Shown here: in pieces, positions 25,780 through 34,687 of the stretch
How the letters are laid out: each line of letters opens with the position of its first letter
Numbering within the stretch: position 1 is the stretch's first letter
Origin: Bdellovibrionales bacterium
GTDB taxonomy: Bacteria; Bdellovibrionota; Bdellovibrionia; Bdellovibrionales; Bdellovibrionaceae
Length of the DNA stretch: 64,000 nucleotides
Reading direction: 5' to 3'
Assembly (NCBI GenBank): GCA_016713585.1
Contig: JADJOV010000027.1
Coordinates: forward strand, 62,001-126,000
Program-made: the position numbers and the translations under genes
The notes under the pieces: model-generated
Seen by the model: the letters and a program-made list of their open reading frames with translations, nothing else
What the model was told of the DNA's origin: nothing
Database searches by the model: none

Positions 25780-26677
25780 TCACTCTGTGAATCCCAGATC
25801 CGCATGGAATTTCACGACCTGTGGATCTGCAAAAATCGAATTCCGAGACCAACCATCAATCGTAATTCCTGAACCAGACTTTGCCCGGCTCAGGGCCACA
25901 TACGCTTGACCAGGCTCCCAAATCTTTCTCAAGTCGACATGCATTCGGTCAAGTGTGGTTCCCTGGGCTTTGTGAATTGTCATCGCCCAAGCTAAACTGA
26001 CAGGAAAATTTCGGGCTTTTACAACAGGATCACCCTCGGCATTAAGCAAAGTAAACTCTGTTTTTTCCACCTCGACTCGACTTTGGCTGGCTTGAAGTTT
26101 AATGGACAAAGAATCGTCGCTGATCTTTTCAATAAGACCTAGGCTGCCATTAACCCAACGACCTTCAAGATCATTTTGTCGAAGCATGATTAATGCCCCT
26201 TTTTTCAAAGAGATTATTTCAGAAATTGGTGAATGTTTTCGGAATTTCTCAATATCCTGAGCCTGACCCTCATAGACCGTTTGAAATGAAACTAAATTGC
26301 TTTTGATTTTTTCAAGACGTTCAAGATTGTAGGCTTCCACAGCTGCTCGGTGGGGGAAGAGTCTTGTCAACTATCTCTCCAGACATCATCCAAAAAGGCC
26401 CATTCCTTCTTTTGAGTGAATGGATCGACCGGCGGAAGTTGGGCAAAATCCCCAACCCGAAAAAACTGTGAAAAGTCCGCCCGCCAACCAGAATGGCTGC
26501 GGCCCCTGTACTTGCTAAAATCGGAATTTCTCGATCCTTTAAAAATGCTCGTAGCAGAAAGCTCTTCCCACTACCCGCGGCTCCGGTCAAAAAAACGTTC
26601 CGCTTGCCTTCCAAGATTTCGAGGGCGGACTTTTGATCTAAATTGAGTTCATGAGATGCTGATTTCGCAAGGCCCAC
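25780..26677 (-). pseudogene. Degraded PIF1/RecD-like DNA helicase
   Basis: The N-terminus has LNLDQKSALEILEGKRNVFL, Walker A LTGAAGSGKSFLL and GAAAILVGGRTFHSFFGLGI. After this the frame changes and motif III appears at once (VGDFAQLPPVDPFTQKKEWA), with no Walker B (DExx) segment between. Next, after DDVWRD, motif IV (LFPHRAAVEAYNLERL) follows directly, so a second stretch of about 100 residues is also gone. The C-terminal motifs VSLAWAMTIHKAQGTTLDRM and AYVALSRAKSGSG remain. About 300 residues are left of an expected 430-480. Unlike the single-base breaks elsewhere, these are internal deletions. GTG 26675-26677 starts 11 bp after psd. Confidence 0.6.
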
Positions 26678-26688
26678 GATCCTATGCC

Positions 26689-27510
26689 CTAAATAGAAAG
26701 CAATGCAGTTCCAACTCGAACTGCACTACCTTTTTTGACACTCAATGATGGAATCTTTGCTCGAATCTCAGGACTCATTAACAGCACGACAGTGCTTCCC
26801 ATCCGAAAGGTTCCGAGTTCAGAGCCCTTCGCCACTTCAACGGGTATCTCAAAAACAGTTCGACTGGCCTTCTTCTGTTGATTCGTCTGAAGATCCAAGG
26901 CGAATGGCAAAACGATGGATCCAACATTTGTCGCCCCAACAAAAACAACTCCCACCGGACCATATTCTGTCGCGATCTCCACGTAGACTCGTTCATTCGT
27001 CGTAAAGAGTTTCGGAACATTTTGAGTACTCCAGGAATTAACTGGCCAAAGATCTCCCGGAATATAAGTCACAGAACGGATAAAACCCGAAACCGGCGCA
27101 TGGACACGATGATAGTCAGTTGGACATAAATAATAAGTGACGAAATAACCTTGATCATATTTTGCAAAGGCGGCGGGCTCCTCTATCAAGGGAACAAGAC
27201 CATAGTTCTGCCCTTTTGCTTGAATTAAAGTTCCCCGATCAATAATTCCAAATTCGGATATTCTGCTATCTGCAGGATGAACAGCCCAAGAGTCCGCCAA
27301 AGGTCGGGCTCCAGCCCTTAATTTTCGCGCAAAAAAGTCCCCAAGACAGGCATAACCAGCTACCGGATGCTCGGCTTCAGCTAAGTTAATGCTGTAAAAC
27401 CAGGCAAATGCTTTAATGAGCCATGGAGTCCAAGGACCCTTGATATTAACCAGGCGGCCAATTTGACGGCTCATCCATTTTCTAGGTAAGAATTTCACGA
27501 TAAAAGTCAT
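26689..27510 (-). CDS. psd: Phosphatidylserine decarboxylase
   Basis: This enzyme makes phosphatidylethanolamine at the inner membrane. The 273 residues include ACLGDFFARKLRAGARPL, HPADSRISEFG with the catalytic Asp, TDYHRVHAPVSGFI with the His, and FRMGSTVVLL, where the proenzyme is cut at the Gly-Ser bond to form the pyruvoyl group. The usual LGST is MGST here. ATG 27508-27510 lies near the divergent FAD enzyme gene. The broken helicase follows directly downstream. Confidence 0.92.
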   Translation of the reverse strand: MTFIVKFLPRKWMSRQIGRLVNIKGPWTPWLIKAFAWFYSINLAEAEHPVAGYACLGDFFARKLRAGARPLADSWAVHPADSRISEFGIIDRGTLIQAKGQNYGLVPLIEEPAAFAKYDQGYFVTYYLCPTDYHRVHAPVSGFIRSVTYIPGDLWPVNSWSTQNVPKLFTTNERVYVEIATEYGPVGVVFVGATNVGSIVLPFALDLQTNQQKKASRTVFEIPVEVAKGSELGTFRMGSTVVLLMSPEIRAKIPSLSVKKGSAVRVGTALLSI

Positions 27511-27578
27511 TATTTATTACTAAATGAGATCCTTCGGTCTGTCAGCTTTTTGGTTTGTGTGGTAGAACGCGTCCAAAG

Positions 27579-29138
27579 ATGTCACAAATTTTTCATAATT
27601 TGAATATTCCACTGGACCAAACTCTTGAAGAGCATTTGCAATGGCTCACGCCTCACCACGGGCCCTATCGAATCCTGCGCCAGAGTGTAGATGCACGAAC
27701 TCGTCATTCTCCTCATTTTGTCGTTTCCGTTGAAGTCGCCGGCGCCGGCGAGTCTTTGCCTGAAACAAAGTTCGAGATCCCTCGCCTCAGTCATGCTCCC
27801 AACGAAAAACCTTTGATCATCGGCTCTGGTCCTGCCGGACTGTTTGCGGCCCTCCGCTTAGTTGAACATGGAATTCCCTGCCATATCTTCGAGCGAGGTT
27901 CTGAAAGCACCGAACGTATGAGGGGAATCAATCGTCATTGGCGATATGGAGAGCTCGATCCGCGAAATAATGTTTGCTATGGAGAAGGTGGTGCCGGACT
28001 CTATTCTGATGGGAAGCTAATAACCCGAATTAAGTCGCCACATATTCCCTATGTGATGAATCGGCTGGTCCAATTTGGAGCTCCCAAAGAAGTTGAGTAT
28101 TTATCCAATCCCCACGTAGGCTCTGATCGAATTCGACGTGTGATTCCTCGCCTCCGCGAGTACCTGAAAGCTCAGGGTTGCGAGTTTCATTTCAATACCA
28201 AAATGACGGAACTTTTAGTCGAAGCCCACCATGGACGAAGTCACGTGGCCGGAATCCGAACTGAATGGAATCAGGTTTTCAAATCTCATTTTGTCGTTCT
28301 AGCTATCGGACATTCGGCTGAGGACACTCTGCTTCACCTTCGTGATCTTGGAGTCTTTATTGAAGGAAAATCTTTTGCCATGGGGTTGCGGATCGAACAC
28401 CCACAAAAGGCCATCAATCAAATTCAATACAGGGATTTTGCTGAGCATCCACGGCTTGGCGCTGCCAACTATCGTCTTGCTCACCACGATTCAAAATCCA
28501 ATATCGGTGTCTATAGCTTTTGCATGTGCCCGGGAGGATATGTGCTTTCAAGCGGAACTGAAGCGGACGGAATCGTCGTCAACGGGATGAGCAATTATTT
28601 ACGAAATTCCCCCTATGCAAATGCAGCCCTAGTTGTGAGTATTCCCTTCACTGAGACCTTTGGAAAAGACGTTTGGGGTGGGCTTAAACTCCGTCGTGAG
28701 CTTGAACAAAGGGCTTTCCAAAGTACCGGCTCTGCTCGGGCTTTGCCCGCCCAAAATTTAATGGATTTTGTTTCAGGAAAACTGAATCCGTTGGTCTCGC
28801 GAGGATCCTCCCCTTCGGGGGCTGTCCCGGTCCGTCTTGATCAATTGTTGCCAGCAAATATGCGAGACCGCCTCGTGGACGGGTTGAAAGCCTTTGAAAA
28901 ATCAATGACTGGATTTTTCTCGCCCGAAGCGATGCTTTATGGGGTTGAATCCCGCACCAGTTGCCCCGTGCGAATCACCCGGGACGAAAAGACCTTACAA
29001 AGCATTTCTCACCCGGGTCTTTATCCAACCGGCGAGGGGACCGGCTATGCCGGGGGAATAACGTCATCCGCCTGCGATGGTATTCGAATGGCCGATCAAA
29101 TTTTCGCGACACTCTCCAGCCAAAACGCGACTTGCTAG
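27579..29138 (+). CDS. FAD-dependent dehydrogenase (COG2509-like)
   Basis: The protein has about 519 residues from ATG 27579; a TTG eight codons earlier is less likely. The FAD-binding Rossmann motif is LIIGSGPAGLFAALRLVEHG. The family-specific NNVCYGEGGAGLYSDGKL and ESRTSCPVRITRDE follow, then the C-terminal FAD contact GLYPTGEGTGYAGGITSSA. A small N-terminal domain (residues 1-75) precedes the Rossmann fold, as in this family of uncharacterised dehydrogenases. The substrate is unknown. It ends eight bases from the convergent exported aldo/keto reductase. Confidence 0.88.
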   Translation: MSQIFHNLNIPLDQTLEEHLQWLTPHHGPYRILRQSVDARTRHSPHFVVSVEVAGAGESLPETKFEIPRLSHAPNEKPLIIGSGPAGLFAALRLVEHGIPCHIFERGSESTERMRGINRHWRYGELDPRNNVCYGEGGAGLYSDGKLITRIKSPHIPYVMNRLVQFGAPKEVEYLSNPHVGSDRIRRVIPRLREYLKAQGCEFHFNTKMTELLVEAHHGRSHVAGIRTEWNQVFKSHFVVLAIGHSAEDTLLHLRDLGVFIEGKSFAMGLRIEHPQKAINQIQYRDFAEHPRLGAANYRLAHHDSKSNIGVYSFCMCPGGYVLSSGTEADGIVVNGMSNYLRNSPYANAALVVSIPFTETFGKDVWGGLKLRRELEQRAFQSTGSARALPAQNLMDFVSGKLNPLVSRGSSPSGAVPVRLDQLLPANMRDRLVDGLKAFEKSMTGFFSPEAMLYGVESRTSCPVRITRDEKTLQSISHPGLYPTGEGTGYAGGITSSACDGIRMADQIFATLSSQNATC

Positions 29139-29146
29139 TTCACAGG

Positions 29147-30550
29147 CTAGTTCCCTTGATAAAGATAGTCCAAGGCCCCTGGCATCTGTTTTAGCTTCTT
29201 TGATAGTTTGAGTGTTTCCACGCTCCGGTGCAACTGCTCAATCGTGATTGGCCCTATAGTTAGAAAGTCCATGCGGTGATGGGCCAAAGCGTATGCATTG
29301 ATCATTTGATCAACAGAATATGTTGTCTGATTCTCATCATTATACTTCTGAGTGAAAGCGATGACTCTATTAAAACGAGCTTCATTTTGGGAAGTGAAAA
29401 CTGCTGAGTAAACATTTTTCCAATAAGCATCGCCTGAATCTGCAAGTCTTTTTGCGTGCGCTTTGGCATTTTCCCAGACCGGCTTTTCCTTGTCTAGAAT
29501 ACTAAACCCGCCCAACGGCGAATAAGGCATAAACTTGATCCCTTTCTGGAAATCAGGATTCATCATCTCTGCATGAGTCACTTGAATACCGCCGGCATGA
29601 ATAGGTTGATCACTCATTTCAAACAATGAGAAATAAGGACTATTCAAAACAGGCTGAGTTAGGTTCGGATTTTCGGTCGCCAGTTTAAGAGACTCATTCA
29701 CTCTTTCTGTTGTCCAATTTGACCAACCCACCATCCAATACCTCTCCCTGATTTGAGAATCGCTCAATGCATCCATGATAGTCTGAACCGGAGTTTGCGG
29801 ACGCTCGACTCTGGCAAAATTCAAAAAGTCACCATCATCACGATGCATAAGATAAATCGTAATATTCTTATTGAGCTGAGGAAGGGAGTGACCAAGCTCC
29901 TCAGAAATATTTCCCTTGATCTGCGTTTGCGTCCCAAAGAGACGGCTGGCATAAGTTCCTGGCGGGACATTATGTAAAGTTGTCCAGCCCCAGGCATCCG
30001 GTGTCGGGTTCTGAAGAATCTTAGATTCAGTCAATTTATCTTTGAGTGCCTGTGAATGATCTCCAGGAGGCAATTTATTTAAATAAAATAAATCAAAAGG
30101 AAATCCACCCTTCGAAATGACATACAGTTTTTTATCGGGATTGCTGTTCTGAGATTTGTAAAAGTCTGGTTTCTTGATTTGTTCTTCATTGTCTTTGATC
30201 CACTTTCCAAGTTTATTCTCAACATTCTCAACATAAATTGGAGAAGTATCAAAGGTGTTGATTCCTAATCTTGCAGCTTCCGTGAAAAGCTTTCTCACGT
30301 CGTCCTCTGAGGGAGCCTGCTGTCCTTCCCTGGTCCAATTGCCCGCGGCCACATGGTCGGTCCCAAGAATCAGTCGCGAGAATTTCCGCCAGTCCGTCTT
30401 TGGACCTCCATCCTTTTGCTCGTTCCGACAAATTTCAACATATTCCATTTCAGAATCGTCACTTGCGATCTGACGAGCTTCCAATGAATAGTCTGAGTAT
30501 CCTGTTGAACATAATGCTAATATGGCAAAAATCGTCAAACTAAGTCTCAT
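29147..30550 (-). CDS. Aldo/keto reductase-fold protein with signal peptide
   Basis: ATG 30548-30550 follows AGGAG. The N-terminus MRLSLTIFAILALCSTGYSD is a signal peptide, possibly lipoprotein-like (ALCS). The rest, about 440 residues, is a TIM-barrel aldo/keto reductase. It starts with RLILGTDHVAAGNW and GINTFDTSPIYVEN, which carry the catalytic Asp and Tyr. Next come LYVISKGGF (Lys) and IYLMHRDD (His), so the full tetrad D-Y-K-H is kept. WMVGWSNW and FMPYSPLGGF are also typical. AKRs use NADPH and are normally cytoplasmic, so an exported one is unusual. It is longer than the common 300-330. Confidence 0.82.
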   Translation of the reverse strand: MRLSLTIFAILALCSTGYSDYSLEARQIASDDSEMEYVEICRNEQKDGGPKTDWRKFSRLILGTDHVAAGNWTREGQQAPSEDDVRKLFTEAARLGINTFDTSPIYVENVENKLGKWIKDNEEQIKKPDFYKSQNSNPDKKLYVISKGGFPFDLFYLNKLPPGDHSQALKDKLTESKILQNPTPDAWGWTTLHNVPPGTYASRLFGTQTQIKGNISEELGHSLPQLNKNITIYLMHRDDGDFLNFARVERPQTPVQTIMDALSDSQIRERYWMVGWSNWTTERVNESLKLATENPNLTQPVLNSPYFSLFEMSDQPIHAGGIQVTHAEMMNPDFQKGIKFMPYSPLGGFSILDKEKPVWENAKAHAKRLADSGDAYWKNVYSAVFTSQNEARFNRVIAFTQKYNDENQTTYSVDQMINAYALAHHRMDFLTIGPITIEQLHRSVETLKLSKKLKQMPGALDYLYQGN

Positions 30551-30945
30551 AGAGTTCTCCTGAATCAATGAAGGCCAACAAAAAACTTAAGACCCAAGTT
30601 TTGTGCCAATCATGTTCCTGCGGCGGTGAAAAAGGAGGTCTTGGGTCGCAGTCAGGGATGCAAATTTAAGGATGCAAAAACAGGAAAGGTTTGCGGATCG
30701 AAACAACTACCCTCAACAAACATTCCCAGCTGCTCTCGTTGGAAAAATCTAAACCACGTCTTCTCAAATTGAGACAAAACCTTTCAGTGAGCCAGCCACG
30801 TATAAATTGGAAATGCCATAAATAGCAGGATCTTGTCTGCGCTTCAAAATGATCCATGCGGAATTGCTGATATAAAGTAATAATTATTAAGAGGATTTTC
30901 AAAATTTCCGATATACTGGAGAGATAAAATAGGGAGTCAGTTAAT
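30551..30945. other. Intergenic region with an HNH relic
   Basis: The stretch between the aldo/keto reductase and PilZ genes holds no intact gene. It contains an HNH-endonuclease remnant (30617-30705), an inverted pair GACCCAAG (30591-30598) and CTTGGGTC (30640-30647), and a possible -10 box TATACT at 30912-30917 for the PilZ gene without a clear -35. Confidence 0.5.
30617..30705 (+). pseudogene. Remnant of an HNH endonuclease gene
   Basis: Translation from 30617 gives PAAVKKEVLGRSQGCKFKDA followed by KTGKVCGSKQ. The intact HNH gene at 41109-42093 has the matching IPSSVKKIILSPNLGCQFKD and SRTGKICGSKH directly before its VDH motif. The similarity ends after CGSK, and no DH...N motif follows in any plus frame. 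It is therefore a small decayed copy of the same family, with the Zn-knuckle and the segment just before it. Confidence 0.6.
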
Positions 30946-31263
30946 ATGTGGAATTTGTTTAGCTCGAAGAAGAATCCAGCTGCTAAGAAATCCGCGAATA
31001 AACGCACTCGCAATCGTCGCCCCACGGCACAAAAAGCTGTTCTCGTTTCACAAGAAAGCATTATTTTTCGTATTCTCGATATGTCTTCCCGGGGCGCCCG
31101 CCTGAAAGGGCCTGCACTCAGTAGTCTTCCAGTTCCTCCTGGAGCTGATAATATTCTTGAATTTCTAATTCACTATGGCGGAGCCCAATACAAGAGGGTC
31201 CGAGGCCTTATTCGCTGGTCAGAACCAAAAAATAAAACCTTCGGAATTGAGTTTGTTGACTGA
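30946..31263 (+). CDS. PilZ-domain protein
   Basis: The 105 residues have a basic N-terminus (KSANKRTRNRRPTAQKAV) and then a PilZ-like beta-barrel: IIFRILDMSSRGARLKGP, DNILEFLIHYGGAQYKRV, RGLIRWSEPKNKTFGIEFV. PilZ domains bind cyclic di-GMP through RxxxR and D/NxSxxG; here an RNRR cluster and DMSSRG are visible. Such proteins control motility or the predatory cycle in related bacteria. GGGAG precedes ATG 30946. It is convergent with the basic protein gene at 31274. Confidence 0.8.
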   Translation: MWNLFSSKKNPAAKKSANKRTRNRRPTAQKAVLVSQESIIFRILDMSSRGARLKGPALSSLPVPPGADNILEFLIHYGGAQYKRVRGLIRWSEPKNKTFGIEFVD

Positions 31264-31273
31264 ATACGGACGA

Positions 31274-32365
31274 CTAGAATTCTTCGTCTTCCATGCTCGA
31301 AGACTCGCCAAGGCCACGGACCTCGTCGATAAAGGATTGGGTTTCCTCCTCGCCTTCTGACTGATTCTCTGATTCATCGATTTCCAGCTCTTGAATGGCA
31401 GAAAGAAAATCCTTCTGGGTTCGAAGATCTCGGCGAATCATCTCAAGAAATTTATCAGGATATCTAGCTGTCAGTTCCTCAACGTACTTTCCAAACTTTC
31501 CGTCCGCGAGAATCTTATTTCGAACCTGGATTCGTTTCCAATACAAAAGATAATGAAAGCGACAATAGGCATCCACTGCCGCGATTTGATCGCAATCTTT
31601 GGCCCGACAATATCTGTTTCCATCGGCGTCAGTTAGATAGATATCATCGTCAGTCGTCGACTTCGATTCCAAGGTCCAATCGATATCCTCATCAACTTCC
31701 TCATCCAGGGTCTCGACTGCCTTGAGCTCTTCCTCATACTCGCCAATTTCACTCGTCCCAAAATCATCTTCAGGAATGAAGTCGTCTTCTAGATCAACCT
31801 CTTCAGTCTTTTTTGGCTTTCCTTTTTTTGCCGCAGCGGTTTTGTCCGCGAGAGCCTTAGCTTTTGAGATTTCAAGCTCAGTCGGCTTAGGGGGAGATAG
31901 TTTGGTTGTGCTTTCTTTCCCGGCCTTAGCCGCTTTCTCCACAATGACCTTTTGCCCACTCACCTTTGAGGGAATCCCCCCGATCTTTACTTTAGCACCA
32001 ATATGCGCTGCGTCGCCTTTGCGAGCTTCAGGCTTGCCTGTTCCGGATTTGGCATTTTCTTTTGTCGTAGGTTTACCAAGAGCTTTTGATTTCTTCTTTG
32101 AATCAAGCTTTCCAACAGATTTTTGCTCTTTGGAGACAGCTTTGGCCCCTGCGTTTGGTCCGCTTTTCTGAGGCAGCTTCTTCCCGCTGCCTTTGGCAGG
32201 CTGCTCTTTGGGACCCGCTTTAGAGGCCGCTGCAGCCTTTGGAATTGGTTTTTTAACCAAAGATGGCTTGCCGGCCGCTTTACTTGGCTTCTTTTTGCTA
32301 TCCATTTTTGAATGACTTTTAACGCTTTGCTTCATAACGCCCTGTTTCATTTTGTTTTTCACCAT
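31274..32365 (-). CDS. Lys/Ala-rich basic protein with acidic middle and C-terminal Cys/His module
   Basis: The 363 residues fall into three parts. Residues 1-175 are Lys, Ala, Pro and Ser repeats like histone H1 or AlgP tails (KKPIPKAAAASKAGPKEQPA). Residues 185-235 are very acidic (EEVDLEDDFIPEDDFGTSEI). The last part is folded-looking and has NRYCRAKDCDQIAAVDAYCR then FHYLLYWKRIQVRNKI, which gives a C-x4-C-x8-C-x2-H set that may bind zinc. RYPDKFLEMIRRDLRTQKDF follows. I do not know the family by name. DNA or RNA binding through the basic tail is likely. It is convergent with PilZ. Confidence 0.75.
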   Translation of the reverse strand: MVKNKMKQGVMKQSVKSHSKMDSKKKPSKAAGKPSLVKKPIPKAAAASKAGPKEQPAKGSGKKLPQKSGPNAGAKAVSKEQKSVGKLDSKKKSKALGKPTTKENAKSGTGKPEARKGDAAHIGAKVKIGGIPSKVSGQKVIVEKAAKAGKESTTKLSPPKPTELEISKAKALADKTAAAKKGKPKKTEEVDLEDDFIPEDDFGTSEIGEYEEELKAVETLDEEVDEDIDWTLESKSTTDDDIYLTDADGNRYCRAKDCDQIAAVDAYCRFHYLLYWKRIQVRNKILADGKFGKYVEELTARYPDKFLEMIRRDLRTQKDFLSAIQELEIDESENQSEGEEETQSFIDEVRGLGESSSMEDEEF

Positions 32366-32402
32366 GCTATTTGGTTCAACGATTTTAAGGAGTTAGTCAA
32401 CT

Positions 32403-33426
32403 TTATTTTACGACCACAACGCCTTCGCTCGTTTTTGCCGAAATTGTTATTTTTTGTGACTCGCCGCGAAGTCTCCCCCTAACACTTTTTTCTGTGGTCG
32501 ATCTTGCGACGCTCAAATCCTTCGGAATGATTATCTCACCCTCTGCTGTCCACAAATTCAAATAAGCACCAGACCCCGGCGGAACTTGAAAGTTAAACCG
32601 TCCACTCTTTGACTTCAACTGAACATCGGTTTCAGGTAGAATCTGAGCACTCACAAGACCCTCAACTGTCTGCCCTTCCAGTCGTCCTTGAAACTGAGTC
32701 AAATTTAACGAACCTTTTTGTGAGTCCAGAGTCAAAGTTCCAGACATTCCTGCCACTTTACTGACAACCGATTGGGTATTCAAAGCCAGGGTCCCTTGAA
32801 GGTCCTGAATACTAAGATTCCCGGAAAAAATACTGATTGTCGAATCCCCAAGCTCTTTGAGAACAGCTTGTCCCGAATACAATTCGATCCCGGTTTTTCC
32901 AGTGACCTCTCGAGCTGATATCTGCCCCTTATGCAAACGAAGCAACAAGGGCCCCTTAGCTTGCGCAATAGATATGGACCCTTGAATCATTTGAACTGAA
33001 ATTTCATGACTTGTCTTATTGAGAACAATCTGCCCCTCATGCAAACTTAACTCAATGGGCATTGATGGACCTTGAATTTCAATTTTCAGAGGTGGTCCTT
33101 TTTTCTTCAGGAAGGCCGCAAAGTCTTCCTTGCTGCTTGTTTCTTTGAGGTCAAAAACCAGCAAATCTCCACGACGAACCCCTTGCCTTGAGCTGAGGCC
33201 TGATTTTCAGCGTCGGTCCCGAGGTGACCACCCACGTCAAATGAACCTGATTTGCAAAGAGTTGAAAGCGCTCACCCCCGCGAAGAGGAACCTCAACGGA
33301 TTGCTCTTGCACATCTGGAGTCTGAGAATTCTGAGATTGGTAGGGTTCCGCCTGACACGCCGAGTGCTTTACACCAAACGACGTTAAAACAAACAACAAG
33401 AGTTTTATTGGGAAAAGATAACGCAT
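32403..33426 (-). CDS. Exported beta-helix protein (DUF4097-like), one frameshift
   Basis: The N-terminal frame begins MRYLFPIKLLLFVLTSFGV with a Cys near the end of the signal (HSACQA), so it may be a lipoprotein or a normal exported protein. It breaks at a G-run near 33173-33176; one more G gives KARGVRRGDLLVFDLKE and leads into the rest. The C-terminal 220 residues are short beta repeats of the type GSISIAQAKGPLLLRLHKGQ and GTLTLDSQKGSLNLTQFQG, as in the DUF4097 adhesin-like helix. The function is unknown; the location should be the envelope. The total is about 340 residues. Confidence 0.65.
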
Positions 33427-33507
33427 AGACTTGGACTCCAGATTGACACTAATTTGGAAATATTAATAGAGTGGGCTGCCTTGTGGCTACACATAAATGG
33501 AGGAGAA

Positions 33508-34683
33508 ATGGAAAAAGTTGTTATACTTAGCAGCGTTCGTACCCCGGTAGGTTCTTTCCAAGGAGGTCTTTCTACAATTCCCGCTCCAAAACTTGGAGCC
33601 ATGGTTATCAAAGAAGCGGTCGTACGTGCTGGGCTGAAAAATGAGGATATCGAGGAATGTATCATGGGTGAGGTTTTGACGGCAGGGGTCGGACAAGCTC
33701 CCGCTCGGCAAGCGGCTCTCTTGGCTGGGCTCAGTGAATCAACTCCGGCCCTCACAATCAACAAAGTCTGCGGATCAGGTCTGAAAGCTGTCATGTTGGC
33801 GACAGACGCGATTCAGCTCGGACGATCACTGATCGTCGCAGCCGGTGGTCAAGAAAACATGAGCTTAGCACCGCATCTGCTTGAGAATTCCAGAGGTGGT
33901 TATCGTATGGGCTCAGCCCAGCTGACAGATTCCATGCTCAGAGATGGACTCATGGATCCCACTTATAACATTCATATGGGCAACGCCGCGGAAATTTGTG
34001 TTCGAGAATACCGATTCACAAGGGAGTCCCAAGATGAATTTGCAATTCAATCCTATAAGAAGGCCCAAGACGCTATACAAAAAGGTCTTTTTAAGAACGA
34101 ACTGACTCAAGTGATCCTTGAGAGCAAAAAAGGACCCATGACAATTTCCCAAGATGAAGAGCCTTTTAATACTAAATTTGATAAGATTCCAACGCTCAAA
34201 CCCGCCTTTGAAAAAGATGGAACTGTGACGGCTGCGAATTCATCAAAAATAAATGATGGGGCTGCGGCCCACATTTTGATGGGTGAATCTGCAGCGAAGG
34301 CCCGGGGCCTCAAGCCTTTAGCACGAATAGTGACACAGGCGACATTCGCGCAAAATCCAAAATATTTCACCACAGCCCCGACTGGCGCAATCAAGAAGGC
34401 CCTTTCTTTGGCAGGACTTTCAGTGAGTGCTATAGATCTTTGGGAAATCAATGAAGCGTTCTCTGTTGTGACCCAGGTTGCGATCAAGGATTTGCAAATT
34501 CCCCAGGAAAAAGTGAATGTGCATGGCGGAGCCGTGGCGATTGGGCATCCGATTGGAGCCAGTGGGGCACGAATTCTTGCAACGCTCGTGCACGGGCTTC
34601 ACACCCATAATAAACGCTATGGGCTTGCAACCTTGTGTATCGGTGGCGGCGAAGCTGTTGCTTTAATTGTCGAGCGGGTCTGA
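33508..34683 (+). CDS. Acetyl-CoA C-acetyltransferase (thiolase)
   Basis: The enzyme joins or splits acetyl-CoA and acetoacetyl-CoA. ATG 33508 follows GGAGGAG. The 391 residues contain the nucleophilic Cys in LTINKVCGSGLKAVMLA, WEINEAFSVVTQVAI, the His in GAVAIGHPIGASGARIL, and the second Cys in LCIGGGEAVALIVERV. The length is normal. Five bases downstream starts the CoA-transferase A subunit, so this is a ketone-body or short-chain acid operon, probably for use of acetoacetate/butyrate from prey or medium. Confidence 0.93.
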   Translation: MEKVVILSSVRTPVGSFQGGLSTIPAPKLGAMVIKEAVVRAGLKNEDIEECIMGEVLTAGVGQAPARQAALLAGLSESTPALTINKVCGSGLKAVMLATDAIQLGRSLIVAAGGQENMSLAPHLLENSRGGYRMGSAQLTDSMLRDGLMDPTYNIHMGNAAEICVREYRFTRESQDEFAIQSYKKAQDAIQKGLFKNELTQVILESKKGPMTISQDEEPFNTKFDKIPTLKPAFEKDGTVTAANSSKINDGAAAHILMGESAAKARGLKPLARIVTQATFAQNPKYFTTAPTGAIKKALSLAGLSVSAIDLWEINEAFSVVTQVAIKDLQIPQEKVNVHGGAVAIGHPIGASGARILATLVHGLHTHNKRYGLATLCIGGGEAVALIVERV

Positions 34684-34687
34684 GCTT

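Noticed and set aside
25780..26677. Intact PIF1-like helicase split only by a frameshift
   Set aside because: Joining the frames does not restore the DExx motif or the region between motifs III and IV; sequence is missing.
31722..32171. 149-codon plus-strand ORF rich in Ser and Phe
   Set aside because: It is the antisense of the Lys/Ala-rich protein gene and has no site or known motif.
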